A DNA stretch of 64,000 nucleotides from VAXT01 sp963794605 (GTDB lineage Bacteria; Actinomycetota; Thermoleophilia; Gaiellales; Gaiellaceae), in assembly GCA_963794605.1 (NCBI GenBank), contig CAWCEN010000004.1, forward strand, positions 372,001-436,000, written 5' to 3'. The translations under genes were made by a program, and so were the position numbers. Below are positions 37,278 to 44,940 of this stretch, one piece after another (within the stretch, counting starts at the first letter, position 1; each line of letters starts with the position of its first letter). The notes below the pieces were generated by a model that saw only the letters and a program-made list of their open reading frames with translations, did not search any database and was not told where the DNA came from.

Positions 37278-39643
37278 CCGACGACGAGGTTCACGAGCCT
37301 CCCGGGGACGACGATCTCCTTGCGGATCTCCTTGCCGTCCAGGAACTCCTGAACCCGCGCCGATGAGCGAGCCTGCGCGATCAGCTCGTCCTCCGACATA
37401 TCGGATGCCACCTCGACTCGGTCGCGCACGCGCCCATTGACCTGGATCACGAGCTCGAACGTCTCGCGCTCAAGCAGAGCCGGATCGGCCTCGAGCCACG
37501 GCTCTTTCCAGAGCCGCTCGTGACCCAGCCGCGACCACAGCTCCTCGGTGATGTGCGGCGCGTACGGCTGGAGCAGCGAAACGGCGGTCTCCGCGGCGAA
37601 CCGCGCGCCCGGATCCTCGGGTGACCGCCCCAGCTCGTTGACGAGCTCCATCACCGCGGCGATCGGCGTGTTGAACTGGAACCGGCGGCCGATGTCGTCG
37701 GTCACCCGGGCAATCGTTCGGTGAGCGGCGCGGGTCAGGTCGGTAACCTCCTCGGCGCCTGCCTCGCGCTCGGCCACCTCGTTCACGATCCTCCACAGCC
37801 GCCGCAGGAAACGCGAGATGCCCTCGACGCCCTCCTCGGTCCACTCCATGTCCTGGTCGGCGGGGCCCATGAACAGGATGTACGCGCGCACGGCATCGGC
37901 CCCGTACTGGTTCGCCAACTGGTCTGGCCCGGTGACGTTCCCCTTCGACTTCGACATCTTGGTGCCGCCCTGCCGCACCCAGCCCTGGTGGAACAGCCGC
38001 TGGAACGGCTCACGGACCCCCAGCAAGCCGAAGTCGTTCAGGGCCTTGACGAAGAAGCGCGAGTACAGCAGGTGGCCCGTCGCATGGTCGATGCCGCCGA
38101 TGTACTGGTCGACGGGCATCCAGTAGTCGACGATCCGGCGATCCCACGGCGCCTGATCGTTGTGCGGATCGCAGTAGCGCAGGAAGTACCAGGACGAGTC
38201 CACGAATGTGTCCATCGTGTCCGCCTCGCGCCGCGCGGGCTTGCCGCACTTCGGGCAGGGGACGTTCATCCACTCCTCGTCGGCGGCGAGCGGCGCCATG
38301 CCCTTCGGCCGGTAGTCGTCGATCTCCGGCAGGACGACCGGCAGCTGGTCGTCGGGGACGGCGACCGGGCCGTCGTCCTCGCAGTAGATGATCGGGATCG
38401 GGCAGCCCCAGTAGCGCTGGCGCGACATCGACCAGTCCCGCAGTCGGTACGAGATCGCCGGCGCGCCGCGGCCGCGGCCACGCAGCCACTCGACGATCTT
38501 TCCGATCGCCTCGTCGGCGCGTAGACCGCTGAACTCGCCGGATTCGATCAGCACACCCGACTCCTCGTCGATGACGAGGCGGATCGGCAGCTCATAGCGC
38601 TCGGCGAACTCGAGGTCGCGCTCGTCGTGCGCGGGCACGGCCATGATCGCGCCGGTCCCGTAGTCCATCAGAACGTAGTCGGCGACCCAGACCGGGATTC
38701 GCTCGTCGTTGACCGGGTTCACGACGTAGTGGCCGGTGAAGACTCCGTCCTTCTCCTTCGTCTGCCGCTCCTCGACCGAACGGGCGCCGGCCGTCTCCGC
38801 ATACGTGCGCACCTCGTCGTTCGCGAACCGCTCGACCAACGGATGCTCCGGCGCGAGCACGAAGAACGTCGCGCCGAACAGCGTGTCCGGCCGCGTCGTG
38901 AAGACCGGGATGTCGATGTCCAGCTCCTCGTCGCGGAACAGCACCTCCGCCCCCTCGGAGCGCCCAATCCAGTTGCGCTGGATCGTCTTGGTCTTCTCGG
39001 GCCAATCGATCAGATCGAGGTCGTCCAGCAGCTGGTCGGCGTACGCGGTGATCCGGAAGAACCACTGCACCATGTTCCGCGCGACGACCGGCGTCCCGCA
39101 GCGCTCGCACCTGCCGTCGATCACGTACTCGTTGGCGACGACCGTCTGGTCCTTCGGACACCAGTTGACCAGCGCCTCCTTCCGGTAGGCCAGGCCCGCC
39201 TCGAAGAACTTCAGGAACAGCCACTGCGTCCAGCGGTAGTACTCGATCTCGTGCGCCGAGGCTTCGCGGTCCCAGTCGATCACCCAGCCCAGGCGGCGCA
39301 TCTCGGTGCGGATGTGCGCGATGTTCCGCTCGACGATCTCGCGCGGATTTCCGCCCTCGCGGATCGCGGCGTTCTCGGCGGGCAGGCCGAACGAGTCGAA
39401 GCCCATGGGACGCATCACGCTCCAGCCGGTGCGCCGCCGGTAATGCGTGATCACATCGCCCAGCGTGTAGTTGAGGACGTGCCCCATGTGCAGCGTCCCG
39501 GACGGGTACGGGAGCATCTCGAGCATGTAGAACTTCCGCTCCGGCTCGCTCCCGGGCTCGGGATTCGGGGTGTAGAAGGCCCGCTCGGCCTCCCAGACCT
39601 CCTGCCACTTCCGCTCGATTATGTTCGGCTCGTATGCGTCCAT
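37274..39643 (-). CDS. leuS: Leucyl-tRNA synthetase
   Basis: A 789-residue class Ia synthetase. It has the HIGH-type motif HMGH in LPYPSGTLHMGHVLNY at about 46-61, a zinc-ribbon insert with CPKDQTVVANEYVIDGRCERCG, the CP1 editing domain with TTRPDTLFGATF, and the KMSKS loop GGTKMSKSKGN. It charges leucine to tRNA-Leu and edits mischarged species. The ATG at 39643 has GGAGG six bases upstream; a TTG six codons earlier lacks that spacing. A terminator hairpin lies directly before this ribosome-binding site, and a leucine-rich leader frame runs through it, so its expression is probably attenuated. Confidence 0.96.
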   Translation of the reverse strand: MDAYEPNIIERKWQEVWEAERAFYTPNPEPGSEPERKFYMLEMLPYPSGTLHMGHVLNYTLGDVITHYRRRTGWSVMRPMGFDSFGLPAENAAIREGGNPREIVERNIAHIRTEMRRLGWVIDWDREASAHEIEYYRWTQWLFLKFFEAGLAYRKEALVNWCPKDQTVVANEYVIDGRCERCGTPVVARNMVQWFFRITAYADQLLDDLDLIDWPEKTKTIQRNWIGRSEGAEVLFRDEELDIDIPVFTTRPDTLFGATFFVLAPEHPLVERFANDEVRTYAETAGARSVEERQTKEKDGVFTGHYVVNPVNDERIPVWVADYVLMDYGTGAIMAVPAHDERDLEFAERYELPIRLVIDEESGVLIESGEFSGLRADEAIGKIVEWLRGRGRGAPAISYRLRDWSMSRQRYWGCPIPIIYCEDDGPVAVPDDQLPVVLPEIDDYRPKGMAPLAADEEWMNVPCPKCGKPARREADTMDTFVDSSWYFLRYCDPHNDQAPWDRRIVDYWMPVDQYIGGIDHATGHLLYSRFFVKALNDFGLLGVREPFQRLFHQGWVRQGGTKMSKSKGNVTGPDQLANQYGADAVRAYILFMGPADQDMEWTEEGVEGISRFLRRLWRIVNEVAEREAGAEEVTDLTRAAHRTIARVTDDIGRRFQFNTPIAAVMELVNELGRSPEDPGARFAAETAVSLLQPYAPHITEELWSRLGHERLWKEPWLEADPALLERETFELVIQVNGRVRDRVEVASDMSEDELIAQARSSARVQEFLDGKEIRKEIVVPGRLVNLVVG

Positions 39644-39753
39644 GTCTGCCTCCGGGTACAAAAAAGCCTCTCAACTTTGAGAGGCCGTGGGAAGCTCCGC
39701 GCGGCTCTCGCCGCGTTCGCTTCCTGCGCTAGGAGAAGGAGCTCCTGCTGCAT
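39619..39753 (-). promoter_or_regulatory. Candidate leader peptide with four consecutive Leu codons upstream of leuS
   Basis: An ATG at 39753 opens a 44-codon frame that begins MQQELLLLAQEANAARAARS; Leu codons CTC CTT CTC CTA occupy 39741-39730. An extended -10 box TGGTACAGT (-10 TACAGT, 39768-39763 on the minus strand) sits about seven bases before, so the frame could be translated from a leaderless message. After the leucines, GGAAGC/GCTTCC (39690-39724) and an inner CGCGGC-GAGA-GCCGCG pair form a hairpin, followed by the terminator. The frame has no stop until 25 bases inside leuS, unlike classic leader peptides, so the mechanism is open. Confidence 0.5.
39660..39685 (-). terminator. Intrinsic terminator in the leuS leader
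   Basis: On the minus strand GCCTCTCAA-AG-TTGAGAGGC is followed directly by six T, a textbook intrinsic terminator with a nine-base perfect stem. It ends 17 bases before the leuS ATG and is downstream of the promoter region, so it is placed to attenuate leuS rather than end a gene. Confidence 0.85.
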
Positions 39754-39790
39754 TCCACTCTGACTGTACCAAGCTGACAGAATCGACGCC

Positions 39791-40177
39791 ATGAGCGGAT
39801 ACACGATCGTGAACCTGAAAGAGGTCGAGGACCAGGCGCCGAATTTCGGCCTCGCGCCTGACTTCGAGGCCCGTTTTGCACGCGTCGCGCTCGAGGCCGA
39901 GCTGGTCGGGCTGACGTACCAGCGGCTGGCGCCGAACCTCACGGTGCCATGGGGACACACGCACAAGACGCAGGAGGAGGTCTTCCTCGTCCTGAAAGGC
40001 AGCGTCGAGGTCAAGGTGCCGGACGGGATCCACGAGCTCGGGCCGTGGGACGCGATCCGCGTCGCAAAGGACACGCCGCGCGGCTTCCGGGCCGGCCCTG
40101 AGGGCGTGGAGATGCTCGCGATCGGCGCTCCCGGCGGGCCTGGAGACGCTGTCAATATCGAGGGCTTCTGGGACTAG
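39791..40177 (+). CDS. Cupin-domain protein
   Basis: A 128-residue single-domain cupin. Metal-ligand motifs are HTHKTQEEVFLVLKGSVEVKV at about 57-77, giving His, His and Glu. A second block GPWDAIRVAKDTPRGFRAGPEG holds the usual G-x5-P-x-G turn and lacks a clear final His, so metal binding is possible but not assured. No fused domain. It is divergent from leuS, with its promoter facing the leuS leader. The TAG stop is immediately followed by the repeat element at 40176. Confidence 0.85.
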   Translation: MSGYTIVNLKEVEDQAPNFGLAPDFEARFARVALEAELVGLTYQRLAPNLTVPWGHTHKTQEEVFLVLKGSVEVKVPDGIHELGPWDAIRVAKDTPRGFRAGPEGVEMLAIGAPGGPGDAVNIEGFWD

Positions 40178-40341
40178 GAGGGCTCGGTGGGATGTTGCTC
40201 GTCGCTGGGGTGCGATGGTCGTTTCCGAGGCCGCGGACGCAGGGAGCCCCGGTAATCGCCATTACCGGGGCGACTGAGGACCCGGCCTCGGGGCGAGCAG
40301 CGTAGCCCGGCGGCTCAGTCCATATCCCGCCGAGCCCTCCT
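40176..40341 (+). repeat. 166-bp palindromic MITE/REP-like element, copy 2
   Basis: Copy 2 of the element at 13530-13694, in opposite orientation, about 92% identical with one single-base gap. End repeats are AGGAGGGCTCGGTGGGAT (40176-40193) and ATCCCGCCGAGCCCTCCT (40324-40341), 18 bp with one mismatch. The centre is CCCCGGTAAT/ATTACCGGGG. It starts inside the TAG stop of the cupin gene and its right end overlaps the last codons and stop of the convergent methyltransferase gene. No clear target-site duplication was seen. Confidence 0.92.
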
Positions 40342-40758
40342 GGTAGGGATCCAACGGCGGACGCGCCGCCGGTAGTCGTCGTACGACGCCCCGAACCGGC
40401 GGTGCAGCCCCGGCTCCTCTTCGAAGAGCAGGAACGCGGTGAAGATGAACCACGCGCCGAGGGCCCACGCATACAGGATCTCGCGACCGAGCAGCAGGCC
40501 CTGTCCGGCGACGAGCAGGAGCACGCCGAGGTACATCGGGCTGCGCACGTACCGGTAGGAGCCGCGCTCGACGAACCGCTCGGGAGGCGCCCACGGTGCA
40601 GGCGTGCCACGGCCCTGGACCGCGAAGCGCGCCGTCGTCTCGAGCACGAGCGCGCCACCGGCGATCAAGGCGACGACGCCCAGGACGCGGAGCGCGGCCG
40701 GCTGCGAGTCCCTGTCCCAGCGCGTCAGGAGCCAGGGGACGATCCCCGCCACGATCAT
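40315..40758 (-). CDS. Isoprenylcysteine methyltransferase/PEMT-like membrane protein
   Basis: A 147-residue protein with about three to four membrane helices and the ICMT signature ERGSYRYVRSPMYLGVLLL at about 65-83 and EEEPGLHRRFGASYDDYRRRVRRW near the end, which together bind SAM. Members methylate a carboxyl or lipid amine at the membrane. The protein is short at its N terminus: homologous-looking hydrophobic sequence continues upstream of the ATG at 40758 without a usable start, back toward the truncated livF. Its last codons and stop (RRDMD) come from the repeat element, so the natural C terminus was probably replaced. Confidence 0.75.
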   Translation of the reverse strand: MIVAGIVPWLLTRWDRDSQPAALRVLGVVALIAGGALVLETTARFAVQGRGTPAPWAPPERFVERGSYRYVRSPMYLGVLLLVAGQGLLLGREILYAWALGAWFIFTAFLLFEEEPGLHRRFGASYDDYRRRVRRWIPTRRARRDMD

Positions 40759-40820
40759 CGGCCCGCCGAGAAAGACGAAGCCGACGCTTCCCAGAATGAC
40801 CCGGAGCCGGGAGCGCGACG

Positions 40821-41105
40821 CTACGAGAGCTCCCGGAAGATCCCGCGGCCCTCAGGAACGTGGGAGATCCCCGCACGGGCGACCCGCTCGGGTGCGGCGC
40901 GCATGATGCGCTCGCCGGCGAACCGGATCTCGCCCGAGGTCGACACCAGCCCGGATACAGCGCGGAGCGTCGTCGTCTTGCCGGCGCCGTTCCCGCCGAG
41001 GACGGCCACGACCTCGCCCTCCCCCACGCTCAGAGAAACCCCACGGAGCGCTTCCGCCGGCCCGTAGCGCGCGTGGACGTCGTCGAGCTCGAGCAGCGGC
41101 GCCAT
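40821..41105 (-). pseudogene. Truncated LivF ATPase remnant
   Basis: A 94-residue fragment with LivF identity: LLELDDVHARYGPAEALRGVS, Walker A GGNGAGKTT, and the HVPEGRGIFREL Q-loop, then a TAG stop. The signature motif, Walker B and the whole C-terminal two thirds are missing. No other frame continues the sequence after the stop, so this is a deletion rather than a frameshift. It shares one base with the livG2 stop. With livG2 it is what is left of a second branched-chain transporter operon; no permease or binding protein is nearby. Confidence 0.9.
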
Positions 41106-41812
41106 CAGTCCGTCGGCCCGAGGTAGGCCTCGATCACCGCCGGGTCGCGCTGCACCTCGGCAGGCGTGCCCGCGGCGATGTTCTTGCCGAAGTCGAGCAC
41201 TGTGACCGAGTCGGAGACGCTCATGACGCGGTTCATGTGGTGCTCGACGAGGAGCACGGTCAGGTCGTAGCGGTTGCGCGTGCGCGTGATGAACTCGCCG
41301 AGCTCCTCGACCTCCTCGTGGCTGAGGCCGCCCGCCGGCTCGTCGAGCAAGAGCAGGCGCGGCTCCGAGACGAGCGCCCGGGCGAGCTCGATGCGCTTCC
41401 GCGTCGAGTGAGGCAACCCGGACACAGGCCGTTCCGCGAGCTGCTCCAGCTCGAGGTACTCGAGGATCTCGCGCAGTCCCGACCTTGCAGCGCGCCGAGA
41501 GTGCGCTCCCACGAGCACGTTGTCGCGAACGGTCACCGTCGGGAACAGCTCGACGTTCTGGAAGGTACGCGCGATCCCGCGCCGAATCACTCCGTGCGGC
41601 GGCGTCTCGAGCAGGCTCTCGCCGTCGAACGTGACCGCGCCCTCATCAGGCTTGTAGAGCCGGCTGATCACGTTGAAGGCTGTCGTCTTCCCGGCGCCGT
41701 TCGGGCCGATCAGCCCCGCGATCTCGCCCTGCTCGACCGAGAAGGAGACGTCGTCGAGCGCGGCCACGCCTCCGAAACGCCGTGTGACGTGGTCGAGCTC
41801 GAGCAGCGCCAA
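41105..41812 (-). CDS. Orphan LivG-like ABC ATPase
   Basis: A 235-residue ABC ATPase of the LivG type, with Walker A GPNGAGKTT at about 36-44, the RTFQNVELFPTVTV Q-loop, Walker B LLLLDEPAGGL and VEHHMNRVMSVSDSVTVLDFG. The signature is SGLPHSTRKRIELA, in which the usual LSGGQQ-like core is altered, possibly weakening ATP hydrolysis. It starts at TTG. With only a truncated livF behind it and no permease, it cannot form a full transporter by itself. It may serve the main liv permease or be decaying. Confidence 0.85.
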   Translation of the reverse strand: MALLELDHVTRRFGGVAALDDVSFSVEQGEIAGLIGPNGAGKTTAFNVISRLYKPDEGAVTFDGESLLETPPHGVIRRGIARTFQNVELFPTVTVRDNVLVGAHSRRAARSGLREILEYLELEQLAERPVSGLPHSTRKRIELARALVSEPRLLLLDEPAGGLSHEEVEELGEFITRTRNRYDLTVLLVEHHMNRVMSVSDSVTVLDFGKNIAAGTPAEVQRDPAVIEAYLGPTD

Positions 41813-41816
41813 TGCG

Positions 41817-43058
41817 CTAGGCCCGGCCCTGGACGAGGTCGAGCAGCCGCCCGAGGACGTGTTTGCCGTTCGCGCGCAGGCCGTCGTGCTCGTACTCGTT
41901 CGTCACCCACGGGCGGAGGCCCCGGATCGCGGTTGCCGTCTGCTCCGAGAACTCGCGAGGGACGTACATGTCCTCGGCGTAGATCGCGGCTGCGGCCGGA
42001 ACCTCGTTTCCAGCCAGCCGTTCGACGTCGTAGAGCGCCGGCCACTCGTGCTCGGCCAGGATCTGCGCCGCGTCGGCCAGCGGCCGGAGTGCGCCGTACT
42101 CTTCGAGCATCCACGGGTAGATGTGCTCGCCCGTGAGGAAGGTCGGATCGTCGCGCAGATCCTCTGGGAAGACGCGGTCGGCCGACCAGCGCGTCGCCGT
42201 GGCGCTCGCGTAGCACGCCTCGTGGATCACGGCGTAGATCGGGTTTCGGGGGAAGCTCTGAGAGAGCTCCACGTCGTGTAGGAACGCGGGCGAGCCGAAG
42301 GGCAGCTCGACGATGTAGTGGACGGTCTCCGCGCCGTAGCTCATCCCGAGCACGTGCCCGATCTGGCGGAAGCGCCGGGCCGTGAGCCGGTCGCCCGAGG
42401 GCAGCCGCACGTCTTCGGACTCGAGGCGCTCGACGATCGTGCGCACGCGTTCGCGATCCTCCGGATAGCGCTCGTAGTAGGCCTCGTTCTTGGCACGAGT
42501 CCGCTCGTAGGTCGTGCGATAGACGTCGTCCGGGTGTCTCTCCAGTGGAGGCAGGCCGCCCGTGACGAGGGCCTCGGCCAGTCCTTCCGGCGCCTGGGAG
42601 AGGTAGGTGACGACGCAGAAGCCGCCGAAGCTCTGGCCGAGAACGCTCCACTTCTCGATCCCGAGCTCCTTGCGGATCGCCTCGGCGTCTTGGACGATCG
42701 AGTCGGCCCGGAAGTGAGTCAGGTACCCGGCCTGCTCTTCTGCAGACATCTCCGGAAGCGTCCCGACGGGCGTCGAGCGGCCGGTCCCGCGCTGGTCCAG
42801 GAGCAACAGCCGGTAGTCCTGGAGCGCGCGCTCCCACCAGGTCTCGTCGATCAGCTTCAGAAGGCGTGGCGACTCGAAGCCCGGCCCGCCCTGGAGGAAG
42901 ACGAGCCAAGGGATGTCGTCGCGCTCGCGTGCCGGCGTGACGACCTCGCGGGCGAAGACCGTGAGCGTCGGGCCGTCCGGGTGGGCGTGGTCGAGCGGGA
43001 GCTCGAACTCGTGCTCGGTGAAGACGAAGTTCGGCGCGCGGTGAGTCGCGACTCGCAT
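41817..43058 (-). CDS. Alpha/beta hydrolase, proline iminopeptidase family
   Basis: A 413-residue alpha/beta hydrolase of the S33 peptidase group. Early elements include VFLQGGPGFESPR (oxyanion strand) and LLLLDQRGTGRS. The nucleophile elbow GQSFGG is at about 144-149 and a late acid and histidine are carried by EWPALYDVERL and NEYEHDGLR. These enzymes cut N-terminal proline or related amides. It is longer than typical PIP by an extended cap domain, like the large bacterial forms. The start is an ATG with no strong ribosome site. Its stop is four bases before the livG2 start. Confidence 0.85.
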   Translation of the reverse strand: MRVATHRAPNFVFTEHEFELPLDHAHPDGPTLTVFAREVVTPARERDDIPWLVFLQGGPGFESPRLLKLIDETWWERALQDYRLLLLDQRGTGRSTPVGTLPEMSAEEQAGYLTHFRADSIVQDAEAIRKELGIEKWSVLGQSFGGFCVVTYLSQAPEGLAEALVTGGLPPLERHPDDVYRTTYERTRAKNEAYYERYPEDRERVRTIVERLESEDVRLPSGDRLTARRFRQIGHVLGMSYGAETVHYIVELPFGSPAFLHDVELSQSFPRNPIYAVIHEACYASATATRWSADRVFPEDLRDDPTFLTGEHIYPWMLEEYGALRPLADAAQILAEHEWPALYDVERLAGNEVPAAAAIYAEDMYVPREFSEQTATAIRGLRPWVTNEYEHDGLRANGKHVLGRLLDLVQGRA

Positions 43059-43128
43059 GGCGCGATTCTCCTATTTCGGCGCTAGGGCGTGGCAGTTCCT
43101 TCGCAAGGGACTGGTCCTCGTGTCGAAG

Positions 43129-43153
43129 CTAACAAGGGCCTGTCCCTTGTTAG
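43129..43153. terminator. Hairpin downstream of the sulfatase gene
   Basis: Perfect ten-base arms CTAACAAGGG / CCCTTGTTAG around a five-base loop, 15 bp beyond the sulfatase stop. A partial repeat (GGCCTGTCCCGTGTTAG) continues to 43171. The hairpin separates the sulfatase from the hydrolase gene. Confidence 0.6.
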
Positions 43154-43167
43154 GGGCCTGTCCCGTG

Positions 43168-44877
43168 TTAGAAGGAGCAGCCGACGATGCGGCGCCCGAG
43201 CGTGTGGCGCCTCGAGTCGGTCAGCGTCGTCAGCGCCTCGAGCAGCGAGCCGTTCGGCTTCGCCAGCCGCTTGGGCACGAAGGTCGTGAACGGGGCGCGG
43301 CGGTCCCGCTTGAGGAGGTGCCCGTCGAGGTAGAAGACCGTGTTCGCGACGCGGCGCAGCGAGGGGCCTCCCACTCTGGCGAACACCCTCGACGAACGGC
43401 ACGTGCCTCGGCGCTGAAGCCGGGTCCCCAACGACAGCTGAGGCCCGCGGCGACACACCGCGCCCTTGCACTGGCGCAGGCGGGCGAGCCGAGCGGCCAG
43501 GTTCGCCTCCATCGGATCGAAGGCCGGGTTCGCCTGCAGGCTGTTCAGCTCGTTCCGGTCACGGGCGAGGTTGTAGAGCTCCTTCTCGCCCGTCACGTGC
43601 TCGGCGTAGAGCCAGTTCGGTGAGCGAACGGCCGCGTACGTCGGCGTCTCGAGCAGGATGTCGCGCCCCGACTGGAGGAGCTTGTCCTTGGCGAACGGGA
43701 TCAGCGAGCGCCCGTCCATCACGCGCCCGGGCTGCGCACCCGTCGCCTCCACGATCGTCGGTGCGAGGTCGACGTTGGACACGAACTGCGAACGGTGCTG
43801 GCCCGTCGGGATCCCGGGCCCGCGGATGAGCAGCGGGACGCGGATCGACGGCTCGTAGAGCAACACCTTCCCCGCAGCGACACGGTGCTCGCCGTGGAAG
43901 AAGCCGTTGTCCGAGGTGAAGATGATGTACGTGTCGTTGAGCTTTCCGATCCGGGCGAGCTCGTTGACGATCTGCGCCACAGCAGCGTCGACTGAGAGCA
44001 GCGACTCGAGCCGCTGCTGGTAGCTCTCGCGGATCGCGTTGATCCGCGCCGGCGGGAACAGCGGGCGGTTGCGCATCGCCGCGGGCTTATCGGACATGTC
44101 CGCCTCGTTGAACGACGGGGGCATCGGGAGCGGCTCGTTCGCGAAGCGGTTCTTGTCGCGCGCCGCCGGTGAGGGCGTCGCGAGCCCGGCCGGATCATCG
44201 GCATCGCGCGGCCCGCCCGAATGGGGTGCGAGGAAGGCGACCCACATGAAGAACGGCCGCGGATCAGCGGCCTGGCGCGAGATCAGGTCGACCGCGAGCC
44301 GGGACTCGACGTCGGTCTTGTAGTCCGCCGCGGCCGTGCCGAACTGGACGAGGTTCCCGTTCTCGTTGATCGTGTAGTTGAGGAACCGGTACGTGGACGG
44401 ATCCGGCGTGCCGTACCACTGACCCCAGCCGGGCGGGATCTCACGCGCGTTCCGCGTGCCGTACTGGTTCAGGTACTTGCCGAGATGGATCGTCTGGTAG
44501 CCGCCGCGCTGAAGCCAGACGGGCAGGGTGTTCGTCGAGTCGAGCTTGTAGTAGCCGCCGTTCGGCGCCGCGTTGCCCCAGACGCCGTGGTTGTGCGCGT
44601 ACTGACCGGTCAGGAAGGTCGAGCGAGACGGGCAGCAGAGCGAGTACGAGACGAAGCTGTTGTCGAACGTGACGCCCTGATCGGCGATCAGCGTCTTGAC
44701 GTTCGGCATGACGCGCATCGACTCGATCGTCTGGTCGTCGGTCATGAGAACGACGACATTCGGGCGGACGGCCGACGAGGACTTCGACTTTCCTTCAGCC
44801 GAGCCGCCCAGCGCGGCCACAGCAGTGAGCCCCGCAGCCAGGGCGGCCAGGACGATCCAACGTGTCGAGGCTGCCAT
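43168..44877 (-). CDS. Exported sulfatase-family hydrolase
   Basis: A 569-residue protein. A signal peptide at 1-28 is followed by the sulfatase core: NVVVLMTDDQ with the metal-binding aspartates at about 46-49, then SLCCPSRSTFLTGQ at about 80-93, where the first residue of C-x-P-S-R would be turned into formylglycine. HLGKYLNQYG and the ENGFF-type SDNGFFHGEHR motif follow, the latter near residue 320. Sulfatases cleave sulfate esters. The ending (about 440-569) is not part of the core and is rich in Arg, possibly a surface or sugar-binding region. The sulfatase-maturing enzyme is not in the window. The substrate is unknown. Confidence 0.9.
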   Translation of the reverse strand: MAASTRWIVLAALAAGLTAVAALGGSAEGKSKSSSAVRPNVVVLMTDDQTIESMRVMPNVKTLIADQGVTFDNSFVSYSLCCPSRSTFLTGQYAHNHGVWGNAAPNGGYYKLDSTNTLPVWLQRGGYQTIHLGKYLNQYGTRNAREIPPGWGQWYGTPDPSTYRFLNYTINENGNLVQFGTAAADYKTDVESRLAVDLISRQAADPRPFFMWVAFLAPHSGGPRDADDPAGLATPSPAARDKNRFANEPLPMPPSFNEADMSDKPAAMRNRPLFPPARINAIRESYQQRLESLLSVDAAVAQIVNELARIGKLNDTYIIFTSDNGFFHGEHRVAAGKVLLYEPSIRVPLLIRGPGIPTGQHRSQFVSNVDLAPTIVEATGAQPGRVMDGRSLIPFAKDKLLQSGRDILLETPTYAAVRSPNWLYAEHVTGEKELYNLARDRNELNSLQANPAFDPMEANLAARLARLRQCKGAVCRRGPQLSLGTRLQRRGTCRSSRVFARVGGPSLRRVANTVFYLDGHLLKRDRRAPFTTFVPKRLAKPNGSLLEALTTLTDSRRHTLGRRIVGCSF

Positions 44878-44940
44878 CGCGGGAGAGTTTTCCTCCGGGG
44901 AGTGAGGTCTTTGTAAAGAGGCTGTGAACCTTTCGTACGA

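Noticed and set aside
39644..39790. T-box riboswitch upstream of leuS
   Set aside because: No recognisable T-box sequence (AGGGTGGNACCGCG-like) or specifier stem; the leader is too short and contains a translated-looking Leu run instead.
40821..41105. Frameshift explaining the truncated livF
   Set aside because: None of the other frames downstream resembles LivF; the adjacent sequence belongs to the methyltransferase gene.
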